Assembly (NCBI RefSeq): GCF_000003605.2
Contig: NW_003136932.1
Span: forward strand, 1-24,977
Reading direction: 5' to 3'
DNA: 24,977 bases
DNA from: Saccoglossus kowalevskii
Lineage: Eukaryota; Hemichordata; Enteropneusta; Harrimaniidae
Made by a program: the position numbers and the translations under genes. The notes beneath the pieces are model-generated. The model ran no database searches and was not told the origin of the DNA. It saw nothing but the letters and a program-made list of their open reading frames with translations. Shown piece by piece: positions 11,084-22,296 of this stretch (position 1 is the first letter of the stretch; every line of letters starts with the position of its first letter).

Positions 11084-11941
11084 CATGTGAACCTCGATAA
11101 TATTGTTGGGGATTGATGTGAACCTCAATAATATTGTTAGTGATTGATGTGAACCTCAATAATATTGTTAATGATTGATGTGAATCTCAATAATATTGTT
11201 AGTTGTTGATGTGAACCTCAATAATATTGTTGGGGATTGATGTGAATCTCAATAATATTGTTGGGATTGATGTGAACTTCAATAATATTGTTAGTGATTG
11301 ACGTGAACCTCAATAATATTGTTAGTGATTGATGTGAATCTCAATAATATTGTTAGTTGTTGATGTGAATCTCAATAATGTTGTTGGGGAATGATGTGAA
11401 CGTCAATAATATTGTTAGTGATTGATGTGAACCTCGATAAAATTGTTAGTGATTGATGTGAACCTCGATAAAATTGTTAGTGATTGATGTGAACCTCAAT
11501 AATATTGTTAGTGGTTGATGTGAACCTCAATAATATTGTTAGTTGTTGATGTGAACCTCAATAATATTGTTGGGGATTGATGTGAACCTCAATAAGATTG
11601 TTAGTGATTGATGTGAACCTCAATAATATTGTTAGTGATTGATGTGAACCTCAATAAAATTGTTAGTGATTGATGTGAACTTCAATAATATTGTTAGTGA
11701 TTGATGTGAACCTCAATAATATTGTTAGTGATTGGGTGTGAACCTCAATAATATTGTTAATGATTGATGTGAACGTCAATAAATTGTTAGTGATTGATGT
11801 GAACCTTCAATAATATTGTTAGTGATTGATGTGAACCTCAATAATAATGTTAGTGATTGATGTGAACCTCAATAATATTGTTAGTGATTGATGTGAATCT
11901 CAATAATATTGTTTGTTGTTTATATAATATTGTTGATGATT
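11084..11941 (+). repeat. HOR segment, 858 bp
   Basis: Net exactly 27 x 31 + 21 bp, with compensating indels. Order after the marker: TTGGGGATT, canonical, TTAATGATT, GAATCTC with GTTAGTTGTT, TTGGGGATT, 30-bp GTTGGGATT, GAACTTC, canonical, GAATCTC with GTTAGTTGTT, AATGTTG with TTGGGG and AATGATG, GAACGTC, AACCTCGATAAAATT twice, GTGGTT, GTTAGTTGTT, TTGGGGATT and on. Small indels at about 11734 (GATTGGGTGTG), 11777 and 11803 look private. The segment pairs closely with the next one. No gene. Confidence 0.88.
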
Positions 11942-12674
11942 CATGTGAACCTCAATAATATTGTTGGGGATTGATGTGAACCTCAATAATATTGTTAGTG
12001 ATTGATGTGAACCTCAATAATAATGTTAGTGATTGATGTGAATCTCAATAATATTGTTAGTTGTTGATGTGAACCTCAATAATATTGTTGGGGATTGATG
12101 TGAATCTCAATAATATTGTTGGGATTGATGTGAACTTCAATAATATTGTTAGTGATTGATGTGAACCTCAATAATATTGTTAGTGATTGATGTGAATCTC
12201 AATATTATTGTTAGTTGTTGATGTGAATCTCAATAATGTTGTTGGGGAATGATGTGAACGTCAATAATATTGTTAGTGATTGATGTGAACCTCGATAAAA
12301 TTGTTAGTGATTGATGTGAACCTCAATAATATTGTTAGTGGTTGATGTGAACCTCAATAATATTGTTAGTGATTGATGTGAACCTCAATAAAATTGTTAG
12401 TGATTGATGTGAACTTCAATAATATTGTTAGTGATTGATGTGAACCTCAATAATATTGTTAGTGATTGGTGTGAACCTCAATAATATTGTTAATGATTGA
12501 TGTGAACCTCAATAAAATTGTTAGTCATTGATGTGAACCTCAATAATACTGTTAGTGATTGATGTGAACCTCAATAATATTGTTAATGATTGATGTGAAC
12601 CTCAATAATATTGTTAGTGATTGATGTGAATCTCAATAATATTGTTTGTTGTTTATATAATATTGTTGATGATT
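11942..12674 (+). repeat. HOR segment, 733 bp (reference copy)
   Basis: 23 x 31 + 21 minus 1 (the 30-bp monomer near 12118). It repeats the order of 11084-11941 but lacks a four-monomer block after the GTGGTT monomer and has one rather than two AACCTCGATAAAATT units. From 12342 to 12732 it matches 24112-24502 at a constant offset of 11770 bp with one difference seen (12651 against 24421). Shared tracers are GTTAGTCATTG and AATAATACTG. No gene. Confidence 0.9.
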
Positions 12675-13665
12675 CATGTGAACCTCAATAATATTGTTGG
12701 GGATTGATGTGAACCTCAATAATATTGTTAGTGATGATGTGAACCTCAATAATATTGTTAGTGATTGATGTGAATCTCAATAATATTGTTAGTTGTTGAT
12801 GTGAACCTCAATAACATTGTTGGGGATTGATGTGAACCTCAATAATATTGTTAGTGATTGATGTGAACCTCAATAATATTGTTAGTGATTGATGTGAACC
12901 TCAATAATATTGTTAGTGATTGATGTGAACCTCAATAATATTGTTAGTGATTGATGTGAATCTAAATAATATTGTTAGTTGTTGATGTGAACCTCAATAA
13001 TATTGTTGGGGATTGATGTGAACTTCAATAATATTGTTAGTGATTGATGTGAACCTCAATAATATTGTTAGTGATTGATGTGAACCTCAATAATATTGTT
13101 AGTGATTGATGTGAATCTCAATAATATTGTTAGTTGTTGATGTGAATCTCAATAATATTGTTGGGGATTGATGTGAACCTCAATAATATTGTTAGTGATT
13201 GATGTGAACCTCAATAAAATTGTTAGTGATTGATGTGAACCTCAATAATATTGTTAGTGGTTGATGTGAACCTCAATAATATTGTTAGTTGTTGATGTGA
13301 ACCTCAATAATATTGTTGGGGATTGATGTGAACCTCAATAAAATTGTTAGTGATTGATGTGAACCTCAATAATATTGTTAGTGATTGATGTGAACCTCAA
13401 TAAAATTGTTAGTGATTGATGTGAACTTCAATAATATTGTTAGTGATTGATGTGAACCTCAATAATATTGTTAGTGATTGGTGTGAACCTCAATAATGTT
13501 GTTAATGATTGATGTGAACCTCAATAAAATTGTTAGTGATTGATGTGAACCTCAATAATATTGTTAGTGATTGATGTGAACCTCAATAACATTGTTAGTG
13601 ATTGATGTGAACCTCAATAATATTGTTAGTGATTGATGTGAATCTCAATAATATTGTTGGGGATT

Positions 13666-13696
13666 GATGTGAACCTCAATAATATTGTTGATGATT
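13666..13696 (+). repeat. Full-length counterpart of the truncated marker
   Basis: This 31-bp unit starts GATGTGAACCTC and ends TTGATGATT. It is followed by a CATGTG monomer with TTGGGGATT, which is exactly the right-hand context of the 21-bp marker. The unit before it ends TTGGGGATT rather than GTTTGTTGTT. It is therefore either an ancestral, undeleted form or the product of recombination that replaced the deleted half. Confidence 0.85.
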
Positions 13697-13882
13697 CATG
13701 TGAACCTCAATAATATTGTTGGGGATTGGTGTGAACCTCAATAATATTGTTAGTGATTGATGTGAACCTCAATAATATTGTTAGTGATTGATGTGAACCT
13801 CAATAATATTGTTAGTGATTGATGTGAACCTCAATAATATTGTTAGTGATTGATGTGAACCTCAATAATATTGTTAGTGGTT

Positions 13883-14192
13883 GATGTGAACCTCAATAAT
13901 ATTGTTAGTGATTGATGTGAACCTCAATAATATTGTTAGTGATTGATGTGAACCTCAATAATATTGTTAGTGATTGATGTGAACCTCAATAATATTGTTA
14001 GTGATTGATGTGAACCTCAATAATATTGTTAGTGATTGATGTGAACCTCAATAATATTGTTAGTGATTGATGTGAACCTCAATAATATTGTTAGTGATTG
14101 ATGTGAACCTCAATAATATTGTTAGTGATTGATGTGAACCTCAATAATATTGTTAGTGATTGATGTGAACCTCAATAATATTGTTAGTGATT
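13883..14192 (+). repeat. Ten identical canonical monomers
   Basis: A run of 310 bp in which I see no difference between ten consecutive 31-bp units. It ends with GATGTGAAACTTC at 14193, which has one extra base. Elsewhere identical runs are usually two to five units. Together with nearly uniform units from about 13740, it is the most homogeneous part of the window, as expected of a recent local expansion. Confidence 0.93.
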
Positions 14193-15856
14193 GATGTGAA
14201 ACTTCAATAATATTGTTAGTGATTGATGTGAACCTCAATAATATTGTTAGTTGTTGATGTGAACCTCAATAATATTGTTGGGGATTGATGTGAACCTCAA
14301 TAATATTGTTAGTGATTGATGTGAACTTCAATAAAATTGTTAGTGATTGATGTGAACCTCAATAATAATGTTAGTGATTCATGTGAACCTCAATAATATT
14401 GTTGGGGATTGATGTGAACCTCAATAATATTGTTAGTGATTGATGTGAACCTCAATAATATTGCTAGTGATTGATGTGAACCTCAATAATATTGTTAGTG
14501 ATTGATGTGAACCTCAATAATATTGTTAGTGATTGATGTGAACCTCAATAATATTGTTAGTTGTTGATGTGAATCTTAATAATATTGTTGGGGATTGATG
14601 TGAACCTCAATAATATTGTTAGTGATTGATGTGAACCTCAATAAAATTGTTAGTGATTGATGTGAACCTCAATAATATTGTTAGTGGTTGATGTGAACCT
14701 CAATAATATTGTTAGTTGTTGATGTGCACCTCAATAATATTGTAGGAGATTGATGTGAACCTCAATAAAATTGTTAGTGATTGATGTGAACCTCAATAAT
14801 ATTGTTAGTGATTGATGTGAACCTCAATTAAATTGTTAGTGATTGATGTGAACTTCAATAATATTGTTAGTGATTGATGTGAACCTCAATAATATTGTTA
14901 GTGATTGGTGTGAACCTCAATAATATTGTTAATGATTGATGTGAACCTCAATAAAATTGTTAGTGATTGATGTGAACCTCAATAATATTGTTAGTGATTG
15001 ATGTGAACCTCAATAATATTGTTAGTGATTGATGTGAATCTCAATAATATTGTTAGTTGTTGATGTGAACCTCAATAATATTGTTGGGGATTGATGTGAA
15101 TCTCAATAATATTGTTGGGATTGATGTGAACTTCAATAATATTGTTAGTGATTGATGTGAACCTCAATAATATTGTTAGTGATTGATGTGAATCTCAATA
15201 ATATTGTTAGTTGTTGATGTGAATCTCAATAATGTTGTTGGGGAATGATGTGAACGTCAATAATATTGTTAGTGATTGATGTGAACCTCGATAAAATTGT
15301 TAGTGATTGATGTGAACCTCAATAATATTGTTAGTGGTTGATGTGAACCTCAATAATATTGTTAGTTGTTGATGTGAACCTCAATAATATTGTTGGGGAT
15401 TGATGTGAACCTCAATAATATTGTTAGTGGTTGATGTGAACCTCAATAATATTGTTAGTTGTTGATGTGAACCTCAATAATATTGTTGGGGATTGATGTG
15501 AACCTCAATAAAATTGTTAGTGATTGATGTGAACCTCAATAATATTGTTAGTGATTGATGTGAACCTCAATAAAATTGTTAGTGATTGATGTGAACTTCA
15601 ATAATATTGTTAGTGATTGATGTGAACCTCAATAATATTGTTAGTGATTGGTGTGAACCTCAATAATATTGTTAATGATTGATGTGAACCTCAATAAAAT
15701 TGTTAGTGATTGATGTGAACCTCAATAATATTGTTAGTGATTGATGTGAACCTCAATAATATTGTTAGTGATTGATGTGAACCTTAATAATATTGTTAGT
15801 GATTGATGTGAATCTCAATAATATTGTTTGTTGTTTATATAATATTGTTGATGATT

Positions 15857-18515
15857 CATGTGAACCTCAATAATATTGTTGGGGATTGATGTGAACCTCA
15901 ATAATATTGTTAGTGATTGATGTGAACCTCAATAATATTGCTAGTGATTGATGTGAACCTCAATAATATTGTTAGTGATTGATGTGAACCTCAATAATAT
16001 TGTTAGTGATTGATGTGAATCTCAATAATATTGTTAGTTGTTGATGTGAACCTCAATAATATTGTTGGGGATTGATGTGAATCTCAATAATATTGTTGGG
16101 ATTGATGTGACTTCATATAATATTGTTAGTGATTGATGTGAACCTCAATAATATTGTTAGTGATTGATGTGAATCTCAATAATATTGTTAGTGATTGATG
16201 TGAACTTCAATAATTTGTTAGTGATTGATGTGAATCTCAATAATATTGTTAGTGATTGATGTGAACTTCAATAATATTGTTAGTGATTGATGTGAACCTC
16301 AATAATATTGTTAGTGATTGATGTGAACCTCAATAATATTGTTAGTGATTGATGTGAATCTCAATAATAGTGTTAGTTGTTGATGTGAATCTCAATAATA
16401 TTGTTGGGGATTGATGTGAACCTCAATAATATTGTTAGTGATTGATGTGAACCTCAATAAAATTGTTAGTGATTGATGTGAACCTCAATAATATTGTTAG
16501 TGGTTGATGTGAACCTCAATAATATTGTTAGTTGTTGATGTGAACCTCAATAATATTGTTGGGGATTGATGTGAACCTCAATAATATTGTTAGTGATTGA
16601 TGTGAACCTCAATAATATTGTTAGTGATTGATGTGAACCTCAATAATATTGTTAGTGATTGATGTGAATCTCAATAATAGTGTTAGTTGTTGATGTGAAT
16701 CTCAATAATATTGTTGGGGATTGATGTGAACCTCAATAATATTGTTAGTGATTGATGTGAACCTCAATAAAATTGTTAGTGATTGATGTGAACCTCAATA
16801 ATATTGTTAGTGGTTGATGTGAACCTCAATAATATGTTATTGATTGATGTGAACGTCAATAATATTGTTAGTGCTTGAAGTGAACCCCAATAATATTGTT
16901 GGGGATTGATGTGAACCTCAATAATATTGTTAGTGGTGGATGTGAACCTTAATAATATGTTTAGTGATTGATGTGAACCTCAAATAATATTGTTAGTGAG
17001 GAATGTTAACCTCAATAATATTGTTAGTGATTGATGTGATCCTCAATAACATTGTTAGTGGTTGATGTAAACCTCAATAATATTTGTTAGTGATTGATGT
17101 GAACCTCAATAATATTGTTAGTGATTGATGTGAACCTCAATAATATTGTTAATGGTTGATGTGAACCTCAATAATATTGTTAGTGGTTGATGTGAACCTC
17201 AATAATATTGTTAGTAGTTGATGTGAACCTCAATATTATTGTTAGTGATTGATGTGAACCTCAATAATATTGTCAGTGATTGATATGAACATCAATAATA
17301 TTGTTAGTGGTTGATGTGAACCTCAATAATATTGTTAGTGGTGGATGTGAACCTCAATAATATTGTTATTGATTGATGTGAACCTCAATAATACTGTTAG
17401 TGATGAATGTTAACCTCAATATTATTGTTAGTGATTGATGTGATCCTCAATAATATTGTTAGTGGTTGATGTGAACCTCAATAATATTGTTAGTGATTGA
17501 TGTGAACCTCAATAATATTGTTAGTGATTGATGTGAACCTCAATAATATTGTTAGTGGTTGATGTGAACCTCAATAATATTGTTAGTGGTTGATGTGAAC
17601 CTCAATAATATTGTTAGTGGTTGATGTGAACCTCAATAATATTGTTAGTGATTGATGTGAACCTCAATAATATTGATAGTGATGAATGTTAACCTCAATA
17701 AAATTGTTAGTGATTGATATGAACCTCAATAATATTGTTAATGATTGATGTGAACCTCAATAATATTGTTAGTGATTGATGTGATCCTCAATAATATTGT
17801 TAGTGATTGATGTGATCCTCAATATTATTGTTAGTGATTGATGTGAACCTCAATAATATTGATAGTGATTGATGTGAACATCAATAATTAATATTGTTAG
17901 TGAATGATGTGAACCTCAATAATATTGTTAGTGATTGATGTGAACCACAATAATATTGTTAGTGATTGATATGAACTTCAATAATATTGTTAGTGGTTGA
18001 TGTGAACCTCAATAATATTGTTAGTGATTGATGTGAACCTCAATAATATTGTTAGTGATTGATGTTAACCTCAATAAAATTGTTAGTGATTGATGTGAAC
18101 CTCAATAATATTGTTAGTGATGAATGTTAACCTCAATAAAATTGTTAGTGATTGATGTGAACCTCATTAATATTGTTAGTGGTTGATGTGAACCTCAATA
18201 ATATTGTTAGTGAATGATGTGAACCTCAATAATATTGTTAGTGATTGATGTGAACCTCAATAATAATGTTAGTGATTGATGTGAACCTCAATAAAATTGT
18301 TAGTGATTGAGGTGAACCTCGATAATATTGATAGTGATTGATGTGAACCTCAATAATATTGTTAGTGGTTGATGTGAACCTCAATAATATGGTTAGTGAT
18401 AGATGTGAACCTCAATAATGTTGTTAGTGATTGATGTGAACCTCAATAATATTGTTAGTGATTGATGTGAATCTCAATAATATTGTTTGTTGTTTATATA
18501 ATATTGTTGATGATT
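15857..18515 (+). repeat. Long, partly diverged interval, 2659 bp
   Basis: About 85 monomers plus the marker, net three bases over. The left part holds a 30-bp monomer (near 16092) with a disturbed neighbour (GTGACTTCATATAAT) and the 310-bp tandem duplication. From about 16830 to 18480 the units are the least uniform of the window: GTGCTTGAAG, GAACCCC, GTGAGGAATGTTAACC, GATGAATGTTAACC, GTAGTTG, GATATG, GAACCACAAT, GATAGTG, and a 4-bp insertion at about 17885 (AATAATTAATATT). TTGGGGATT, GTTAGTTGTT and the marker are nearly absent there. No gene. Confidence 0.87.
16257..16833 (+). repeat. 310-bp (10-monomer) tandem duplication
   Basis: Positions 16267-16523 and 16577-16833 read the same at an offset of exactly 310 bp (10 x 31). 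Both include the rare core AATAATAGTG (16363 and 16673) followed by GTTAGTTGTT, a GAATCTC with TTGGGGATT monomer, AATAAAATTG and GTGGTT. A GAACTTC in the first copy against GAACCTC in the second (16266/16576) marks the left limit, and a deletion (AATATGTTATTG) the right. The AATAATAGTG cassette also occurs singly at 4542 and 23702. Confidence 0.92.
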
Positions 18516-20086
18516 CATGTGAACCTCAATAATATTGTTGGGGATTGATGTGAACCTCAATAATATTGTTAGTGATTGATGTGAACCTCAATAATATTGT
18601 TGGGGATTGATGTGAACCTCAATAATATTGTTAGTGATTGACGTGAACCTCAATAATATTGTTAATGATTGATGTGAACCTCTATAATATTGTTAGTGAT
18701 TGATGTGATCCTCAATAATATTGTTAGTGGTTGATGTGAACCTCAATAATATTGTTAGTGATTGATGTGAACCTCAATAATATTGTTAGTGATTGATGTG
18801 AACCTCAATAATATTGTTAGTGATTGATGTGAATCTCAATAATATTGTTAGTGATTGATGTGATTCTCAATAATATTGTCAGTGATTGATATGAGCCTCA
18901 ATAATATTGTTAGTGGTTGATGTGAACCTCAATAATATTGTTAGTGGTGGATGATGAACTCAATAATATTGTTATTGATTGATGTGAACCTCAATAATAC
19001 TGTTAGTGATGAATGTTAACCTCAATAATATTGTTAGTGATTGATGTGATCCTCAATAATATTGTTAGTGGTTGATGTGAACCTCAATAATATTGTTAGT
19101 GATTGATGTGAACCTCAATAATATTCTTAGTGATTGATGTGAACCTCAATAATATTGTTAGTGATTGATGTGAACCTCAATAATATTGTTAGTGATTGAT
19201 GTGAACCTCAATAATATTGTTAGTGGTTGATGTGATCCTCAATAATATTGTTAGTGGTTGATGTGAACCTCAATAATATTGTTAGTGATTGATGTGAACT
19301 TCAATAATATTGTTAGTGATTGATGTGAACCTCAATAATAATGTTAGTGATTCATGTGAACCTCAATAATATTGTTGGGGATTGATGTGAACCTCAATAA
19401 TATTGTTAGTGATTGATGTGAACCTCAATAATATTGTTAGTGATTGATGTGAACTTCAATAATATTGTTAGTGATTGATGTGAACCTCAATAATATTGTT
19501 AGTGATTGATGTGAACCTCAATAATATTGTTAGTTGTTGATGTGAATCTTAATAATATTGTTGGGGATTGATGTGAACCTCAATAATATTGTTAGTGATT
19601 GATGTGAACCTCAATAAAATTGTTAGTTATTGATGTGAACCTCAATAATATTGTTAGTGGTTGATGTGATCCTCAATAATATTGTTAGTTGTTGATGTGA
19701 ACCTCAATAATATTGTTGGGGATTGATGTGAACCTTAATAAAATTGTTAGTGATTGATGTGAACCTCAATAATATTGTTAGTGATTGATGTGAACCTCAA
19801 TAAAATTGTTAGTGATTGATGTGAACCTCCATAATATTGTTAGTGATTGATGTGAACCTCAATAATATTGTTAGTGATTGGTGTGAACCTCAATAATATT
19901 GTTAATGATTGATGTGAACCTCAATAAAATTGTTAGTGATTGATGTGAACCTCAATAATATTGTTAGTGATTGATGTGAACCTCAATAATATTGTTAGTG
20001 ATTGATGTGAACCTCAATAATATTGTTAGTGATTGATGTGAATCTCAATAATATTGTTTGTTGTTTATATAATATTGTTGATGATT
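18516..20086 (+). repeat. HOR segment, 1571 bp
   Basis: 50 x 31 + 21 bp. It starts with the post-marker CATGTG and TTGGGGATT series, passes through a related 7-monomer cassette from 18879 (GTCAGTGATTGATATG, GTGGTGGATG with a local rearrangement GGATGATGAACTC near 18948, GTTATTG, AATAATACTG, GATGAATGTTAACC, GATCCTC), and then enters an AATAATAATG header at 19334. From 19334 it parallels 21544 onward at a 2210-bp offset. No gene. Confidence 0.87.
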
Positions 20087-20881
20087 CATGTGAACCTAGA
20101 TAATATTGTTGGGGATTGATGTGAACCTCAATAATATTGTTAGTGATTGATGTGAACCTCAATAATATTGTTAGTGATTGATGTGAATCTCAATAATATT
20201 GTTAGTTGTTGATGTGAACCTCAATAATATTGTTGGGGATTGATGTGAATCTCAATAATATTGTTGGGATTGATGTGAACTTCAATAATATTGTTAGTGA
20301 TTGATGTGAACCTCAATAATATTGTTAGTGATTGATGTGAATCTCAATAATATTGTTAGTTGTTGATGTGAATCTCAATAATGTTGTTGGGGAATGATGT
20401 GAACGTCAATAATATTGTTAGTGATTGATGTGAACCTCGATAAAATTGTTAGTGATTGATGTGAACCTCAATAATATTGTTAGTGGTTGATGTGAACCTC
20501 AATAATATTGTTAGTTGTTGATGTGAACCTCAATAATATTGTTGGGGATTGATGTGAACCTCAATAAAATTGTTAGTGATTGATGTGAACCTCAATAATA
20601 TTGTTTGTGATTGATGTGAACCTCAATAAAATTGTTAGTAATTGATGTGAACTTCAATAATATTGTTAGTGATTGATGTGAACCTCAATAATATTGTTAG
20701 TGATTGATGTGAACCTCAATAAAATTGTTAGTGATTGATGTGAATCTCAATAATATTGTTAGTGATTGATGTGAACCTCAATAAAATTGTTAGTGATTGA
20801 TGTGAACCTCAATAATATTGTTAGTGATTGATGTGAATCTCAATAATATTGTTTGTTGTTTATATAATATTGTTGATGATT
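20087..20881 (+). repeat. HOR segment, 795 bp
   Basis: 25 x 31 + 21 minus 1 (30-bp monomer near 20263). Order follows 11942-12674: TTGGGGATT, canonical, GTTAGTTGTT, TTGGGGATT, GTTGGGATT, GAACTTC, canonical, GTTAGTTGTT, AATGTTG with TTGGGG and AATGATG (20392), GAACGTC, AACCTCGATAAAATT. A private AACCTAGATAAT lies just after the marker (20094-20105). No gene. Confidence 0.88.
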
Positions 20882-22296
20882 CATGTGAACATCAATAATA
20901 TTGTTGGGGATTGATGTGAACCTCAATAATATTGTTAGTGATTGATGTGAACCTCAATAATATTGTTAGTGGTTGATGTGAACCCAATAATATTGTTAGT
21001 GGTTGATGTGAACCTCAATAATATTGTTAGTGATTGATGTGAACCTCAATAATATTGTTAGTGATTGATGTGAACCTCAATAATATTGTTATTGATTGAT
21101 GTGAACCTCAATAATATTGTTAGTGATTGATGTGAACCTCAATAAAATTGTTAGTGATTGATGTGAACCTCAATAATATTGTTAGTGATTGATGTGAACC
21201 TCAATAATATTGTTAGTTGTTGATGTGAATCTTAATAATTTTGTTGGGGATTGATGTGAACCTCAATAATATTGTTAGTGATTGATGTGAACCTCAATAA
21301 TTTTGTTAGTGGTTGATGTGAACCTCAATATTATTGTTAGTGATTGATGTGAACCTCAATAATATTGTTAGTGGTTGATGTGAACTTCAATAATATTTTT
21401 AGTGATTGATGTGAACCTCAATAATATTGTTAGTGGTTGATGTGAACCTCAATAATATTGTTAGTGATTGATGTGAACCTCAATAATATTGTTAGAGGTT
21501 GATGTGAACTTCAATAATATTGTTAGTGATTGATGTGAACCTCAATAATAATGTTAGTGATTCATGTGAACCTCAATAATATTGTTGGGGATTGATGTGA
21601 ACCTCAATAATATTGTTAGTGATTGATGTGAACCTCAATAATATTGCTAGTGATTGATGTGAACCTCAATAATATTGTTAGTGATTGATGTGAACCTCAA
21701 TAATATTGTTAGTGATTGATGTGAACCTCAATAATATTGTTAGTTGTTGATGTGAATCTTAATAATATTGTTGGGGATTGATGTGAACCTCAATAATATT
21801 GTTAGTGATTGATGTGAACCTCAATAAAATTGTTAGTGATTGATGTGAACCTCAATAATATTGTTAGTGGTTGATGTGAACCTCAATAATATTGTTAGTT
21901 GTTGATGTGCACCTCAATAATATTGTTGGGGATTGATGTGAACCTCAATAAAATTGTTAGTGATTGATGTGAACCTCAATAATATTGTTAGTGATTGATG
22001 TGAACCTCAATAAAATTGTTAGTGATTGATGTGAACTTCAATAATATTGTTAGTGATTGATGTGAACCTCAATAATATTGTTAGTGATTGGTGTGAACCT
22101 CAATAATATTGTTAATGATTGATGTGAACCTCAATAAAATTGTTAGTGATTGATGTGAACCTCAATAATATTGTTAGTGATTGATGTGAACCTCAATAAT
22201 ATTGTTAGTGATTGATGTGAACCTCAATAATATTGTTAGTGATTGATGTGAATCTCAATAATATTGTTTGTTGTTTATATAATATTGTTGATGATT
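20882..22296 (+). repeat. HOR segment, 1415 bp, with AATAATAATG header
   Basis: About 45 monomers plus the marker. The left half has private changes: GAACCCAATAAT (two bases short, near 20982), GTTATTG, AATAATTTTG near 21236 and 21299, and ATATTTTTAG near 21395. The right half begins with GTTAGAGGTT, GAACTTC, AATAATAATG (21544), CATGTG and carries GTGCACC at 21907. It parallels 19334-20086. No gene. Confidence 0.86.

Larger units (their letters stand above)
12675..15856 (+). repeat. Long interval without the truncated marker, 3182 bp
   Basis: About 102 monomers before the next 21-bp marker, some four ordinary HOR lengths. HOR-type cassettes are present but the marker is not. At 13666-13696 a full-length TTGATGATT monomer stands where the marker would be. 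Near 15025-15110 the array goes straight from GATGTGAATCTC with GTTAGTTGTT into the post-marker series. The interval also holds ten identical monomers (13883-14192), an AATAATAATG header at 14361, and the GTGCACC, TAGGAGATT and CAATTAAATT tracer set (14724-14830). No gene. Confidence 0.87.

Noticed and set aside
13883-14192. Nuclear-receptor half-site (minus-strand GGTTCA in each monomer)
   Set aside because: A six-base degenerate match with no paired half-site at a standard spacing; expected by chance and weaker than the TGATTGAT word.
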